From assembly GCA_012520295.1 (NCBI GenBank), contig JAAYOP010000047.1, forward strand, positions 1 through 35,349: a stretch of 35,349 nt of DNA, given 5' to 3'. This stretch comes from Clostridiales bacterium. GTDB lineage: Bacteria; Bacillota; Clostridia; Oscillospirales; Oscillospiraceae. The notes below the pieces were generated by a model. The model did not search any database and was not told where the DNA came from. It was given only the letters and a program-made list of their open reading frames with translations. The translations under genes were made by a program, and so were the position numbers. Shown here one piece after another: positions 23,286-31,937 of the stretch. The stretch's first letter is position 1; every line of letters begins with the position of its first letter.

Positions 23286-24368
23286 ATGGATAAGAAGATA
23301 AAAATAATAATATATGCCGCTCTCCTGGTCGCACTGTTTGCTTTGCTTTTTATTCTCGAGCAGATACTGCCGTCATACTCAATGCTTTTCACGGTCCTGA
23401 AAAAGGGCGCCATATATGCCCTTGTGGCAGTATCAATGAATTTGCTCAATGGCTTCACAGGCCTTTTTTCACTGGGCCAGGCGGGATTCATGCTCATTGG
23501 AGCATATACCTACGGTATATTCACAATTCCTACGGAGGCCCGCTCAGCCGTCTACCAGTATTTTGACGGAGGCATCATAAACTTTACCGTCCCGGTGGTT
23601 GTGGCTCTTGTAATGGCCGGGGTCGCGGCTGCAATATTCGCCTATATAATCGGACTGCCCGTATTGAGGCTCAAGAGCGACTATCTGGCTATCGCCACCC
23701 TGGGCTTTGCCGAAATAATCCGGGCCGTCTTCCAGTGGAAAACCCTCGGCCCGGTAACAAACGGGTCAAATCTGCTGCGTCTGTATCCCACCTTTAAGTC
23801 GGTTCTATTCCCGTTTGCGGTGTCCGGGATATGTATAGCCATTATCGTGCTGCTGATCAACTCCTCATACGGGCGGGCATTCAAGGCCATTCGCGATGAT
23901 GAAATTGCGGCGGAGGCCATGGGCATCAACCTGGCAAAGCACAAGCGGCTCGCCTTCACAATAAGCTCTTTTTTCGCCGGTGTGGGCGGCGCTCTGCTGG
24001 CCATGTACCAGACCACCATCCAGGCATCGGCCTTCAAATCTGCCATGACCTATGAAATTCTTCTCATTGTGGTCATTGGCGGTCTTGGCTCCGTGACAGG
24101 CAGCTGCATATCCTCATTCCTTTTCATAGCTGCCAGCGAGTGGTGGCTGCGCTTTTTGGACGAGACTACATACATAGGTTCCTTCAAGGTTCCCTTGCTC
24201 AATCCCGGCTTTAGAAAGGTCGTATTTTCAATAATTATCATGATAGTCGTGCTCTTTTACAGACGGGGCATCATGGGTAATAAGGAATTTTCCCTGGACC
24301 CAATCGCAAAGCAATTCAAAAAAAGGTTCAGGCGCAGAAAGGAGGTTGTCGGCAGTAATGAGCAGTAA
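23286..24368 (+). CDS. livM: Branched-chain amino acid-type ABC permease LivM
   Basis: This 360-residue membrane protein is the second channel subunit. It has SMNLLNGFTGLFSLGQAGFM near the N-terminus and the LivM loop RAFKAIRDDEIAAEAMGIN, which contacts the ATPases. GAGGGAGAG lies directly before the ATG. The 3' end overlaps livG by 11 bases. Confidence 0.93.
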   Translation: MDKKIKIIIYAALLVALFALLFILEQILPSYSMLFTVLKKGAIYALVAVSMNLLNGFTGLFSLGQAGFMLIGAYTYGIFTIPTEARSAVYQYFDGGIINFTVPVVVALVMAGVAAAIFAYIIGLPVLRLKSDYLAIATLGFAEIIRAVFQWKTLGPVTNGSNLLRLYPTFKSVLFPFAVSGICIAIIVLLINSSYGRAFKAIRDDEIAAEAMGINLAKHKRLAFTISSFFAGVGGALLAMYQTTIQASAFKSAMTYEILLIVVIGGLGSVTGSCISSFLFIAASEWWLRFLDETTYIGSFKVPLLNPGFRKVVFSIIIMIVVLFYRRGIMGNKEFSLDPIAKQFKKRFRRRKEVVGSNEQ

Positions 24369-25209
24369 TATTATGCTGCAGGTAGAAAACGTCACAATGC
24401 AGTTTGGCGGCGTAATAGCCGTGGACAACCTCTCAATAGATGTCTATGAGGACGAAATCGTTGCCCTCATCGGCCCCAACGGGGCCGGAAAAACGACGAC
24501 CTTTAACTGCATAACGGGGGTATATGAGCCCACAAACGGGTGCATAAAATACCGGGGAGAAGTCATAGTCTCAAATTACCCCCAGGGAAAGATGAAAAAG
24601 CAATACCTGGGTAAAAACAACGGCCTGTATTCAAAGGTCATCAACCCCACGCCCGATCAGATTACAATACTGGGTATTGCCAGAACCTTTCAGAATATCA
24701 GGCTTTTTAAAAACCTCTCCGTTTTTGAAAACGTGCTCATCGCAAAGCATTTGAGGGCAAAGCAAAACGTATTTACTGCCACCTTCCGCCTCAACTACAG
24801 GGAGGAGCGGCGAATGAGGGAGGAGTGCATGGCACTCCTGGAGGAGCAGTCACTCCTAAATCTGAAGGACGCTCCAGCGGGCAGTCTGCCCTACGGTCTG
24901 CAGCGCAGGCTGGAAATATCCCGAGCCCTTGCAACCGACCCGAAACTTCTGCTGCTGGACGAGCCTGCTGCCGGCATGAACCCCCAGGAGACTCAGGAGC
25001 TGGCCGAGTTTATCCGGCAGATAAAAGAGAAATATAAACTGACAATTCTGCTCATAGAGCATCATATGGATCTGGTCATGCAGATTTCCGAGCGTATATA
25101 TGTTCAGGATTTCGGCAAGCTTATAGCCACCGGTACTCCGGAGGAGATCCAAAAAAATCAGCGCGTTATAGACGCGTATCTGGGGGTGGCTGAAGATGCC
25201 TTTGCTTAA
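24358..25209 (+). CDS. livG: Branched-chain amino acid-type ABC ATPase LivG
   Basis: This 283-residue ATPase has Walker A GPNGAGKTT, the LivG segment ARTFQNIRLFKNLSVFENVL, the signature region LPYGLQRRLEISRAL and Walker B LLLLDEPAAGMNP. The signature helix has YGLQ in place of the canonical SGGQ, a usual LivG variation. The start at 24358 overlaps the end of livM, with GGAGG at 24341-24345. An in-frame TTG at 24346 touches that GGAGG and is rejected. It energises uptake together with LivF. Confidence 0.92.
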   Translation: MSSNIMLQVENVTMQFGGVIAVDNLSIDVYEDEIVALIGPNGAGKTTTFNCITGVYEPTNGCIKYRGEVIVSNYPQGKMKKQYLGKNNGLYSKVINPTPDQITILGIARTFQNIRLFKNLSVFENVLIAKHLRAKQNVFTATFRLNYREERRMREECMALLEEQSLLNLKDAPAGSLPYGLQRRLEISRALATDPKLLLLDEPAAGMNPQETQELAEFIRQIKEKYKLTILLIEHHMDLVMQISERIYVQDFGKLIATGTPEEIQKNQRVIDAYLGVAEDAFA

Positions 25210-25900
25210 GATAAGTGATTTAAAGGTCAATTACGGGGCTATCGAGGCCGTCAAGGGCATATCCTTTGAGGTCCCCGAAAAGAGCATAGTTACCCTTATC
25301 GGGGCTAACGGTGCGGGCAAGAGCACAACCCTTCGCACCATAGCCGGGCTTGTGAAACCGGTCAGCGGGACTATTGAGTTCAAGGGCGAGGATATCACCG
25401 CGAAGGACCCGGCGCTCATAGTCTCCAGGGGCATAACCCTCGTACCCGAGGGAAGAAAGATATTCCCGGATCTGACGGTACTGGAAAACCTGAAAATAGG
25501 CGCGTATTTGAGAAAAGACAATCTGGACGATGATTTAAACTGGATATATGACCTGTTTCCCAGGCTCAAGGAGCGAACCTGGCAGATGGGGGGCACCCTC
25601 TCCGGCGGAGAGCAGCAGATGCTGGCCGTGGCAAGGGCGCTCATGAGCCGTCCAAAGCTGATGATGATGGACGAGCCGTCCCTGGGCCTGGCCCCCATGA
25701 TAGTCCGGGACATATTTGATATAATAAGGGAAATAAACAGGCAGGGCATAACCATCCTGCTGATAGAGCAGAACGCCAACATGGCCCTCCAAACGGCGGA
25801 CATAGGTTATGTGCTGGAGACCGGGCGAATAACACTCACAGGCTCCGGCAAAGACCTGCTGACCAATGAAGCCGTGAAAGCCGCCTACCTGGGCACGTAA
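25196..25900 (+). CDS. livF: Branched-chain amino acid-type ABC ATPase LivF
   Basis: This 234-residue ATPase has Walker A GANGAGKST, the signature LSGGEQQMLAVARAL and Walker B LMMMDEPSLGLAP, followed by the H-loop-region sequence LLIEQNANMAL typical of LivF. The start overlaps livG by 14 bases, suggesting coupled translation. It ends the transporter operon. Confidence 0.93.
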   Translation: MPLLKISDLKVNYGAIEAVKGISFEVPEKSIVTLIGANGAGKSTTLRTIAGLVKPVSGTIEFKGEDITAKDPALIVSRGITLVPEGRKIFPDLTVLENLKIGAYLRKDNLDDDLNWIYDLFPRLKERTWQMGGTLSGGEQQMLAVARALMSRPKLMMMDEPSLGLAPMIVRDIFDIIREINRQGITILLIEQNANMALQTADIGYVLETGRITLTGSGKDLLTNEAVKAAYLGT

Positions 25901-25961
25901 AAGGGCGGCATTATAAGGCAGATTTTTGGGACGTGTTTTTCATTTAGTTTAATACAGTGTA

Positions 25962-26004
25962 TCGAAAGATAAGGGCATGCTGGGCGCATGCCTTTATCTT
26001 TCGA
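25962..26004 (+). terminator. Hairpin after livF, probable operon terminator
   Basis: Two 19-base arms (25962-25980 and 25986-26004) pair fully apart from one G-T pair around the loop TGGGC. The right arm ends in a T-rich stretch, though no clean T run follows. It lies about 60 bases after livF. Confidence 0.5.
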
Positions 26005-26045
26005 ATTCTAAGAACCTTATCTTCAGTTTACTCCGCAGGTTTTGA

Positions 26046-26213
26046 TTACATACCGCAGGGGGCGACGGGCATGTCGTAACGCCGCTGCAGCCCTTTCATA
26101 AATACCGCAACACCAGCGAACCAAAACAGCACCGCCGAAAAGCATACCGGCAGAACCGTTTCATTGATGGCAGACCTTTTGTACGTTTCGTAAACCAATG
26201 CGTGTATGAAGGT
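26046..26213 (-). pseudogene. Possible remnant of a membrane-protein C-terminus
   Basis: This frame is open for 55 codons between stops and reads LVYETYKRSAINE, a hydrophobic segment VLPVCFSAVLFWFAGVAVFM, and a basic tail GLQRRYDMP. One transmembrane helix followed by a basic tail resembles the end of ABC-2 type permeases, which would fit the adjacent exporter locus, but the match is weak. A TTG at 26196-26198 could start it; I see no convincing ribosome binding site. It may be chance. Confidence 0.3.
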
Positions 26214-26248
26214 TTATGCATATACAGTGGTACAGTGCTTTGGAACAC

Positions 26249-26299
26249 GCGGGCATGAAAAATTCATGCCCGCGAACGGGGCGTCTGGGAAGCCGCCCC
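26249..26299. repeat. Two GC-rich hairpins between convergent operons
   Basis: GCGGGCATGAA (26249-26259) pairs perfectly with TTCATGCCCGC (26263-26273) around AAA. Five bases later GGGGCG (26278-26283) pairs with CGCCCC (26294-26299). They sit between the convergent livF and exporter ATPase genes and could serve as a terminator for the minus-strand locus, though no T run follows on that strand. The rest of 25901-26396 shows no convincing gene. Confidence 0.45.
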
Positions 26300-26396
26300 C
26301 TACGGCTCACAAAAGTAACTGCGTTTAAAGGGGCATTTCTCATTCACTAATACGCAATATACTGCGAAGATGCCCAACGCTCTACTAATAACCAAT

Positions 26397-27176
26397 CTAT
26401 GTTTCCTGGCAATTATACAGCTCTTTTGCTTCTTCCAGCGTTATTTCCTTGTCGAGAAAGCGCTGGTAGAGCTCGCAAATTGGCTCTGTCTCTCCATATG
26501 CAATTTGGTTTCCGCGGTGAAGCCACAGCACCTTGTCGCACAGTTCATTTACCTGGGACAGTGAATGTGACACAAGTATTGTAGCGGCTCCTCCGTTGAT
26601 TATCTGGCGCATTTTCTCCTCGCTCTTTTTTCGAAACGCCCCGTCCCCAACGGACAAAACCTCATCGAGTATGAGAATCTCGGGATCCACCAGTGAGGCA
26701 ATGGAGAATGCCAGCCGGGACTTCATTCCGGAGGAGAGTTGCTTGAAGGGACGGTCCTGAAAATCCTGCAGCTCGGCAAATTCGATTATCCTGTCATAGG
26801 TCTCATCCATGAATTTGCGCGTATAGCCCAGCATGGCCCCGCGCAGGTAGGCATTTTCCCTCACGGTCAGGTCTCCGTCAAAGCCGGAGGCCAGCTCCAA
26901 AAGGGCAACAATGCTGCCGTTTCTGACAACATGCCCCTTTGTAGGCTCCATAATTCCCGCCACGGCTTTGAGCAACGTGGATTTGCCCGCCCCGTTTGTT
27001 CCGATTATCCCGAGCATCTCGCCCTGATATAAATCAAAGGAAACGCCGTTGACAGCCCAAAATTCCCTCACCTGATAATTGCCCGTCAGGTGGCGCATGA
27101 CCCATTCCTTGAGCCCGATATCCTTGAAATCCCCTGTCATGTAGCGGATGGAAACGTCTTTTACACTAAGTACCAT
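26397..27176 (-). CDS. Polysaccharide/teichoic acid export ABC ATPase (Wzt/TagH type)
   Basis: This 259-residue ATPase powers export of a lipid-linked polymer. Walker A is GTNGAGKST (59-67), the signature LSSGMKSRLAFSIA (147-160), Walker B ILILDEVLSVGD (167-178), and the H-loop is H204. The pattern LSSGM with DEVLSVGD is characteristic of the Wzt/TagH/RfbE branch. It lacks the C-terminal carbohydrate-binding domain of long Wzt proteins, so recognition of a chain-end modification by this subunit is unlikely. GGAGGGGC precedes the ATG, and the gene lies 14 bases after its permease. Confidence 0.9.
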   Translation of the reverse strand: MVLSVKDVSIRYMTGDFKDIGLKEWVMRHLTGNYQVREFWAVNGVSFDLYQGEMLGIIGTNGAGKSTLLKAVAGIMEPTKGHVVRNGSIVALLELASGFDGDLTVRENAYLRGAMLGYTRKFMDETYDRIIEFAELQDFQDRPFKQLSSGMKSRLAFSIASLVDPEILILDEVLSVGDGAFRKKSEEKMRQIINGGAATILVSHSLSQVNELCDKVLWLHRGNQIAYGETEPICELYQRFLDKEITLEEAKELYNCQET

Positions 27177-27190
27177 AATCCGCCCCTCCG

Positions 27191-28984
27191 TCAGACATAA
27201 TACAGGAATTTTGTATTATACTTTTTATACATACGAAATCCCATATAGAAGAAAAATATCCCATACACGGCGGCAATCAGGTGAAACCACAGGGTGGGCA
27301 CAGTGTTTTCTATGACGATTTTCCTGAAGTACCTGATATAAACATAAACCGGGTTCAGCAGGAATAGATGCTGGGCTACCTCTGAATACCTGTCAATGGT
27401 GTAGAATATTGCCGACATATACATTAAAAGCCTCGTAAAAACGCTCCATAGATATTTTATATCCCTAAAAAATACAAATAACGCTGATAAGATTAATCCA
27501 ACCCCAATATTAAATAACACAAGACAGCATATTGGGAAAAGAAGAAACAAATAATTCCATGTAAAGGGCAATTTATCAGCGGCAACAAAAACAAAAAATA
27601 CTACCAGGGTCAAGCCAAAGCTAATTAATGATGATATGTTTTTTGATAGCAAAAATAAATATTTAGGGACATTTACTTTCGTAAAAATACTTGAATTTCC
27701 TACAAGTGAAGACATTCCCTCGCTGGTCGATTCCGTAAAATAGGAAAAAACCAATGTACCTGCAAAGATATAAACAGTATAGTGTGGAGTATTCCGCCCA
27801 AAAAACTGGCTGAAAACCAGCCACATGACCAGAAGGGTGAGCAATGGGGACAGCACGCTCCAGAGCATTCCCAGCACTGTGCGCTTATACTTTTTCTTAA
27901 AATCCCTTTTCACAAGCTCGCTGAAAAGAAAGCTGTACTGCCGCATCCTCTTGAAAACCGGATCCCCCTCGTCGGGAAGATGCCACCTCCCCGCCAGGAC
28001 ACGCTCCGGAAACCTGTCGAAAAGGGGCAGGGGAATGATTGCCACAAAAAGCATGACAATCGCCATGGACGCAAAGAAGAATACCTTCCAGTGCTCCGCC
28101 CATATCTGGCCGAATATGGAGTTCATGTCCATGTGCAGCCACAGCTGGATTATTACACTGTGCCAGAAAAACACCTGAAACGCCCGCTTGGCAAAGCCCG
28201 TAAAAACAAATTTCCTGCGTGGAATTCCACAAAACCACAGCGCAGCCACCACAGCCGAAGCGGCATATGCCGCCAGACGGGCAGCCAGCCTGTATAACGG
28301 AGGGCCGGATATGAGCCGTCCTGAAAACAAGTCGGCCATATCCCCCGGCATTTTTACATTCAAAAGCACCGGTGCTATAAAAATCAAAGCGGCGGCAAAA
28401 AAGGATGCGATTTTCAGGGGACGCCTGTCCGTCACAGCGACAGCCCTTTCACTCCCCAAATAGCTTCCGGCAAGAAAAAACGGCAGGAAAACAAGCATCC
28501 CGGATACCCGGTCCGAAAGAGGAAAGGCGGGCAGAAGGCCGGCAGCCGTCCCCAGAACAACCCCCGTCAAAACGCCCGCGGCGGGCCTCAGCCTCCCCAG
28601 CGCCCGGGCAGCCAGTATCCAGACAATGAGCGCCGGGAATATCCACGCCCGGTCTTCTGATAAAAAAGCCTCCCAGAAGCTTCTTTTTAAAAAGTAAACT
28701 CCCACAAAGCAGCTTATGAGCTTCATCGCCGCATATGCCGCGCCTATCATTAAAAGACTGGCCGGCCGGGGCTCTTTTCCGCCCTTTGTCGGCCTGAGAT
28801 GCAGTCCTGCGGCAAATGCAAAAAGGGGAACCAGAAATACCGAGATTAACGCAGCGATGTTTCTCATGCGAAGGGAGCCCTCCCCATATATCTCGGCACA
28901 GGCCAGGACCACAGCTGCCGCGGTCAGAAATATTATTATGTTTTTCAGGGAATTTTTTGTTTTCCCTCGTCCGTTATCAGCCAT
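27191..28984 (-). CDS. ABC-2 polysaccharide export permease fused to an acyltransferase-like membrane domain
   Basis: This 597-residue protein joins two membrane modules in one uninterrupted frame. Residues about 12-325 form a hydrophobic domain with roughly eight to ten helices that resembles acyltransferase-3/OpgC-like proteins (FLPFFLAGSYLG at 166-177, FQVFFWHSVIIQ at 269-280). Residues about 350-597 are a Wzm/TagG-type ABC-2 permease: FLFSELVKRDFKKKYKRTVL (352-371), GMLWSVLSPLLTLLVM (372-387) and LNPVYVYIRYFRK (543-555). A normal Wzm has about 260 residues. The start at 28984 has AGGTGA five bases upstream, while the GTG at 29014 has none. The permease part is clearly more AT-rich than the N-terminal part. 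It pairs with the ATPase gene that follows. Confidence 0.8.
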   Translation of the reverse strand: MADNGRGKTKNSLKNIIIFLTAAAVVLACAEIYGEGSLRMRNIAALISVFLVPLFAFAAGLHLRPTKGGKEPRPASLLMIGAAYAAMKLISCFVGVYFLKRSFWEAFLSEDRAWIFPALIVWILAARALGRLRPAAGVLTGVVLGTAAGLLPAFPLSDRVSGMLVFLPFFLAGSYLGSERAVAVTDRRPLKIASFFAAALIFIAPVLLNVKMPGDMADLFSGRLISGPPLYRLAARLAAYAASAVVAALWFCGIPRRKFVFTGFAKRAFQVFFWHSVIIQLWLHMDMNSIFGQIWAEHWKVFFFASMAIVMLFVAIIPLPLFDRFPERVLAGRWHLPDEGDPVFKRMRQYSFLFSELVKRDFKKKYKRTVLGMLWSVLSPLLTLLVMWLVFSQFFGRNTPHYTVYIFAGTLVFSYFTESTSEGMSSLVGNSSIFTKVNVPKYLFLLSKNISSLISFGLTLVVFFVFVAADKLPFTWNYLFLLFPICCLVLFNIGVGLILSALFVFFRDIKYLWSVFTRLLMYMSAIFYTIDRYSEVAQHLFLLNPVYVYIRYFRKIVIENTVPTLWFHLIAAVYGIFFFYMGFRMYKKYNTKFLYYV

Positions 28985-29037
28985 ATTCGTCACCTGTTGC
29001 GCCTTTTTCGGCACAAAAAACAGAAAATAATATATAA

Positions 29038-29067
29038 ATCATATTATATAGGACTTATATTGTGCAA
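29038..29067 (-). promoter_or_regulatory. Candidate promoter of the exporter genes
   Basis: On the minus strand TTGCAC (29062-29067) and TATGAT (29038-29043) are 18 bases apart. An 8-base direct repeat, CAAGGCAC on the plus strand (29065-29072 and 29080-29087), overlaps the -35 and could be an operator. Confidence 0.4.
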
Positions 29068-29110
29068 GGCACGACCTCACAAGGCACACCCCGCTAATAT
29101 TTTAATCATA

Positions 29111-29974
29111 TTAAGTTAATAATCCCAGGAGGTACTTTCCGTATTCGGTGTTTTTCATGCCTATACCCGCTTCATAGAGCTTGTCCCTGTCAATATACCC
29201 GTGCCGGTAGGCTGTCTCCTCCACACAGGCTATGATGGACCCCGTATAATCCTGTAACACGCGGATTGTATTGGCGGCGCTGAGAAGATTGCCCGCGTTT
29301 CCCGCGTCCGCCCAGAAAAATTCACGTCCGAATTTCACCACATTCAGCTGGCCCATTTTCAGATACTCGTTGTTGACCGAGGTTATTTCCAACTCGCCTC
29401 TCTCCGAGGGCTCAATGGAGTGGGCTATTTCTACCACCCTGTTGTCGTAGAAATATAGACCCGGCACTATGTAGTTTGACCTGGGCTTGACCGGCTTTTC
29501 CTCCAGAGACAGGACCCTTCCATCCCCATCAAACTCAACAACACCAAAGGGTCTGGGGTCCTCCACATAGTATCCGAAAACCGTAGCCCCCGTATTGTTT
29601 TCCCTGGCCTCAATAAGGCAGTCGTCCAGTCCGGGGCCATAGAAAACATTGTCGCCCAGAACCAGGCACACATCATTTCCGCCGATAAAGTCTTTTCCGA
29701 CGATAAAAGCGTCCGCAATACCTCTCTGAATCTTCTGCTCTTTGTATGATATGGATATTCCCAGGCTGCTGCCGTCCCCGAAGAGCTGTTCAAAGGGCTG
29801 CTGCAGGTCCGGCGGCACGATTATGAGTATCTCCGTTATTCCAGCCCTGAGGAGCACATCCAGGGGGTAGTATATGAGCGGCTTGTCATACAGGGGAATG
29901 AGAGGCTTGCAAACCGGCTTTGTGGCCGGGTAGAGCCTTGTCCCCTTGCCTGCCGACAAAATTATCCCTTTCAA
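29111..29974 (-). CDS. RmlA-family sugar-phosphate nucleotidyltransferase
   Basis: This 287-residue enzyme activates a sugar 1-phosphate with an NTP. It aligns along its length with glucose-1-phosphate thymidylyltransferase: SAGKGTRLYP (7-16), LVLGDNVFYG, SLEEKPVKPRSNYIVPGLYF and GELEITSVN. Several residues differ from classical RmlA. The nucleobase-contact region reads KPLIPLYDKP instead of KQLLPIYDKP, and the sugar-site loop reads WADAGNAGNLL instead of WLDTGTHQSL. With no rmlB, rmlC or rmlD in the window, dTDP-rhamnose synthesis cannot be assumed. The start is TTG with AGGAA upstream. It lies 36 bases after the beta-helix gene and may act with it. Confidence 0.82.
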   Translation of the reverse strand: MKGIILSAGKGTRLYPATKPVCKPLIPLYDKPLIYYPLDVLLRAGITEILIIVPPDLQQPFEQLFGDGSSLGISISYKEQKIQRGIADAFIVGKDFIGGNDVCLVLGDNVFYGPGLDDCLIEARENNTGATVFGYYVEDPRPFGVVEFDGDGRVLSLEEKPVKPRSNYIVPGLYFYDNRVVEIAHSIEPSERGELEITSVNNEYLKMGQLNVVKFGREFFWADAGNAGNLLSAANTIRVLQDYTGSIIACVEETAYRHGYIDRDKLYEAGIGMKNTEYGKYLLGLLT

Positions 29975-30010
29975 AACGCAAAGTTCCTTTCTTTTTATAT
30001 TTATATATAT

Positions 30011-30679
30011 TTAATTTTCTTCTTTCGCCACCACAATTCCGCCGGTCTTAAAAATGCTATTTGGCGGAATAACGCCGCGAACACAGGACAGCGGATATAT
30101 GACGGAACCGGGACCGACTATTGAGCCGGGATTGAGCACACTGTTGCAGCCAATCTCCACATAATCTCCCAATAGGGCGCCCAGCTTCCTGAGCCCCGTC
30201 TCAATTTTCTCCGCCCCGTTCTTGACGGCTATCATAGTCTTGTCCGACTTTACATTGGAGGTGATGGCACCCGCCCCCATATGGCTCTTGTAGCCCAATA
30301 TAGAGTCACCCACATAGTTAAAGTGGGGCACCTGGACACCGTCAAACAAAATAACGTTTTTCAGCTCAACGGAATTGCCCACCACACAGTTTGCGCCCAC
30401 CAAAGCCGAGCCGCGGATATAGGCGCAGTGGCGAACCTCGGTCTCCTGCCCGATTATGCAGGGCGAACCCAGACAGGCTGTGGGTGCGATGATTGCCGTT
30501 TTATGTACCCAGACATCCGGAGAAAGCTGGTCATACTCCTCCGGGGAAAGGGATTGTCCAAGGTTGATGATAAAATCCTTAAGCCCCTCCAAAGCCTGCC
30601 ACGGATATTGAAAACGGGCTATATATTCTCCGGCCATGGAATGGGAAAGGTTAAATAAATTCGTGGCTGAGATTTTCAT
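30011..30679 (-). CDS. Left-handed beta-helix protein, GlmU C-terminal-like
   Basis: This 222-residue protein is made of hexapeptide repeats (about 55-215), for example AIIAPTACLGSPCIIG and GCNSVLNPGSIVGPGSVIYP. It most resembles the acetyltransferase half of GlmU: PHFNYVGDS (118-126) matches the PHLSYLGDA motif that carries the catalytic histidine (H119 here), followed by HMGAGAITSN. The N-terminal 50 residues are a short helical lead. It may transfer an acyl group to an amino sugar, or be a regulatory partner of the adjacent nucleotidyltransferase; the pair looks like the two halves of a GlmU-type enzyme on separate genes. AAAGGAG precedes the ATG. Confidence 0.75.
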   Translation of the reverse strand: MKISATNLFNLSHSMAGEYIARFQYPWQALEGLKDFIINLGQSLSPEEYDQLSPDVWVHKTAIIAPTACLGSPCIIGQETEVRHCAYIRGSALVGANCVVGNSVELKNVILFDGVQVPHFNYVGDSILGYKSHMGAGAITSNVKSDKTMIAVKNGAEKIETGLRKLGALLGDYVEIGCNSVLNPGSIVGPGSVIYPLSCVRGVIPPNSIFKTGGIVVAKEEN

Positions 30680-30855
30680 TTCAGGCTCCTTTACATGCAG
30701 GATTCGGCTTCAAATCGAATTGATATGCAATAAAAATTAATCACATTTTATAATACTATATCTTCCTATTATTGTGACTAATATACAGCATTCATTATAT
30801 AACTTCAATCCCCGAAGCCTGCCGAGTTGCTGTATCTTCTTAGCCAGTATAACAT

Positions 30856-31869
30856 CTATTCATCGTATCCGTTGGGATTTTGCCTTTGCCAATTCCATGA
30901 ATCCCGGCACATATCCTCCAAGCCAAGCTTTGCAGTCCACCCCAGAAGCTCTTTAGCTTTAGTAGTATCTGCCCAGCATTCAGCTATATCGCCTTCCCTG
31001 CGTTCTGTAAATACATAAGGTATCTTTATATCATTAGCTCTTTCAAAATTCTCTACCAACTCAAGGACACTGACACCGCTTCCCCTCCCCAGATTAAAAA
31101 CCTCTGTACCGGTATGCTGCTCAGCATAAACCAACGCTGCAACGTGCCCTTTTGCCAAATCAACTATATGGATATAGTCCCGAACTCCTGTTCCGTCGGG
31201 CGTCGGATAATCATTGCCAAAAATATTGAGTCGTTTCAGTTTTCCAACTGCCACCTGGGAGACAAACGGCATAAGGTTGTTTGGTATCCCGGCCGGGTCC
31301 TCACCAATTAAGCCGCTGGGATGGGCACCTACGGGATTAAAATATCGAAGCAGCACAGCTGACATGCCGGTTGCTTTTGCCGTGTCGGTTACAATCTGTT
31401 CTATCATAAACTTTGTCCATCCATAGGGGTTCGTACAACCGCCTGTTTCCATATCTTCTGTATATGGAAACGGACACTCCGCCCCGTAGACCGTAGCTGA
31501 AGAACTGAAAACAAACCGTTTTACTCCATGGGTCTGCATCCCTTCAAGTACCGTCATTGCCGCATCAAGGTTTACTCTATAATAGCGCAGCGGCTCCCGC
31601 ACAGACTCACCTACAGCTTTAAGTCCCGCAAAATGGATAACCGCTTCGATTGAATTGTCTGCAAATATCCGGTTTAGTGCTTCCCACTCCCTAACATCGC
31701 AACGATAAAATGAAACTGTTTTTCCGGTGATTTTTTCTACACGCCGTATGGCTTCCTCGCTTGAGTTGGAAAGATCGTCCGCAATAACGACTTCATATCC
31801 CTCATTCAACAGTTCTACAGCGGTATGAGAGCCAATATAACCGGCTCCTCCCGTTAATAACACGGCCAT
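30856..31869 (-). CDS. galE: UDP-glucose 4-epimerase
   Basis: GalE interconverts UDP-glucose and UDP-galactose. This 337-residue short-chain dehydrogenase-type enzyme starts AVLLTGGAGYIGSH with the NAD-binding GxxGxxG, and has SSSATVYG with the active-site serine region and YGWTK with the catalytic Tyr and Lys. RYFNPVGAHPSG and VRDYIHIVDLA are family signatures. GGAGG at 31879-31883 lies 9 bases before the ATG at 31869; an open frame extending to 31941 overlaps the end of glf and has no such site. Next to glf it supplies UDP-galactopyranose for conversion to UDP-galactofuranose. Confidence 0.95.
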   Translation of the reverse strand: MAVLLTGGAGYIGSHTAVELLNEGYEVVIADDLSNSSEEAIRRVEKITGKTVSFYRCDVREWEALNRIFADNSIEAVIHFAGLKAVGESVREPLRYYRVNLDAAMTVLEGMQTHGVKRFVFSSSATVYGAECPFPYTEDMETGGCTNPYGWTKFMIEQIVTDTAKATGMSAVLLRYFNPVGAHPSGLIGEDPAGIPNNLMPFVSQVAVGKLKRLNIFGNDYPTPDGTGVRDYIHIVDLAKGHVAALVYAEQHTGTEVFNLGRGSGVSVLELVENFERANDIKIPYVFTERREGDIAECWADTTKAKELLGWTAKLGLEDMCRDSWNWQRQNPNGYDE

Positions 31870-31937
31870 ATTATAGATCCTCCTGTAAACTATAAAGCAA
31901 AAATGTCGAATCTTCGCACATTTTAAGTAAACTCCTG

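Noticed and set aside
27782-28297. Long plus-strand frame of 171 codons opposite the exporter permease
   Set aside because: It lies fully antisense to a permease with clear motifs, its translation is low-complexity and basic, and it has no ribosome binding site.
27191-28984. Two separate genes (acyltransferase-like and permease) instead of a fusion
   Set aside because: The frame is continuous, and the internal ATG near the permease start follows AGAGG with no spacing, so an independent start is unlikely.
29065-29087. Direct repeat CAAGGCAC as a possible CRISPR or att site
   Set aside because: Only two 8-base copies, with no spacer structure and no integrase nearby; an operator is more plausible.
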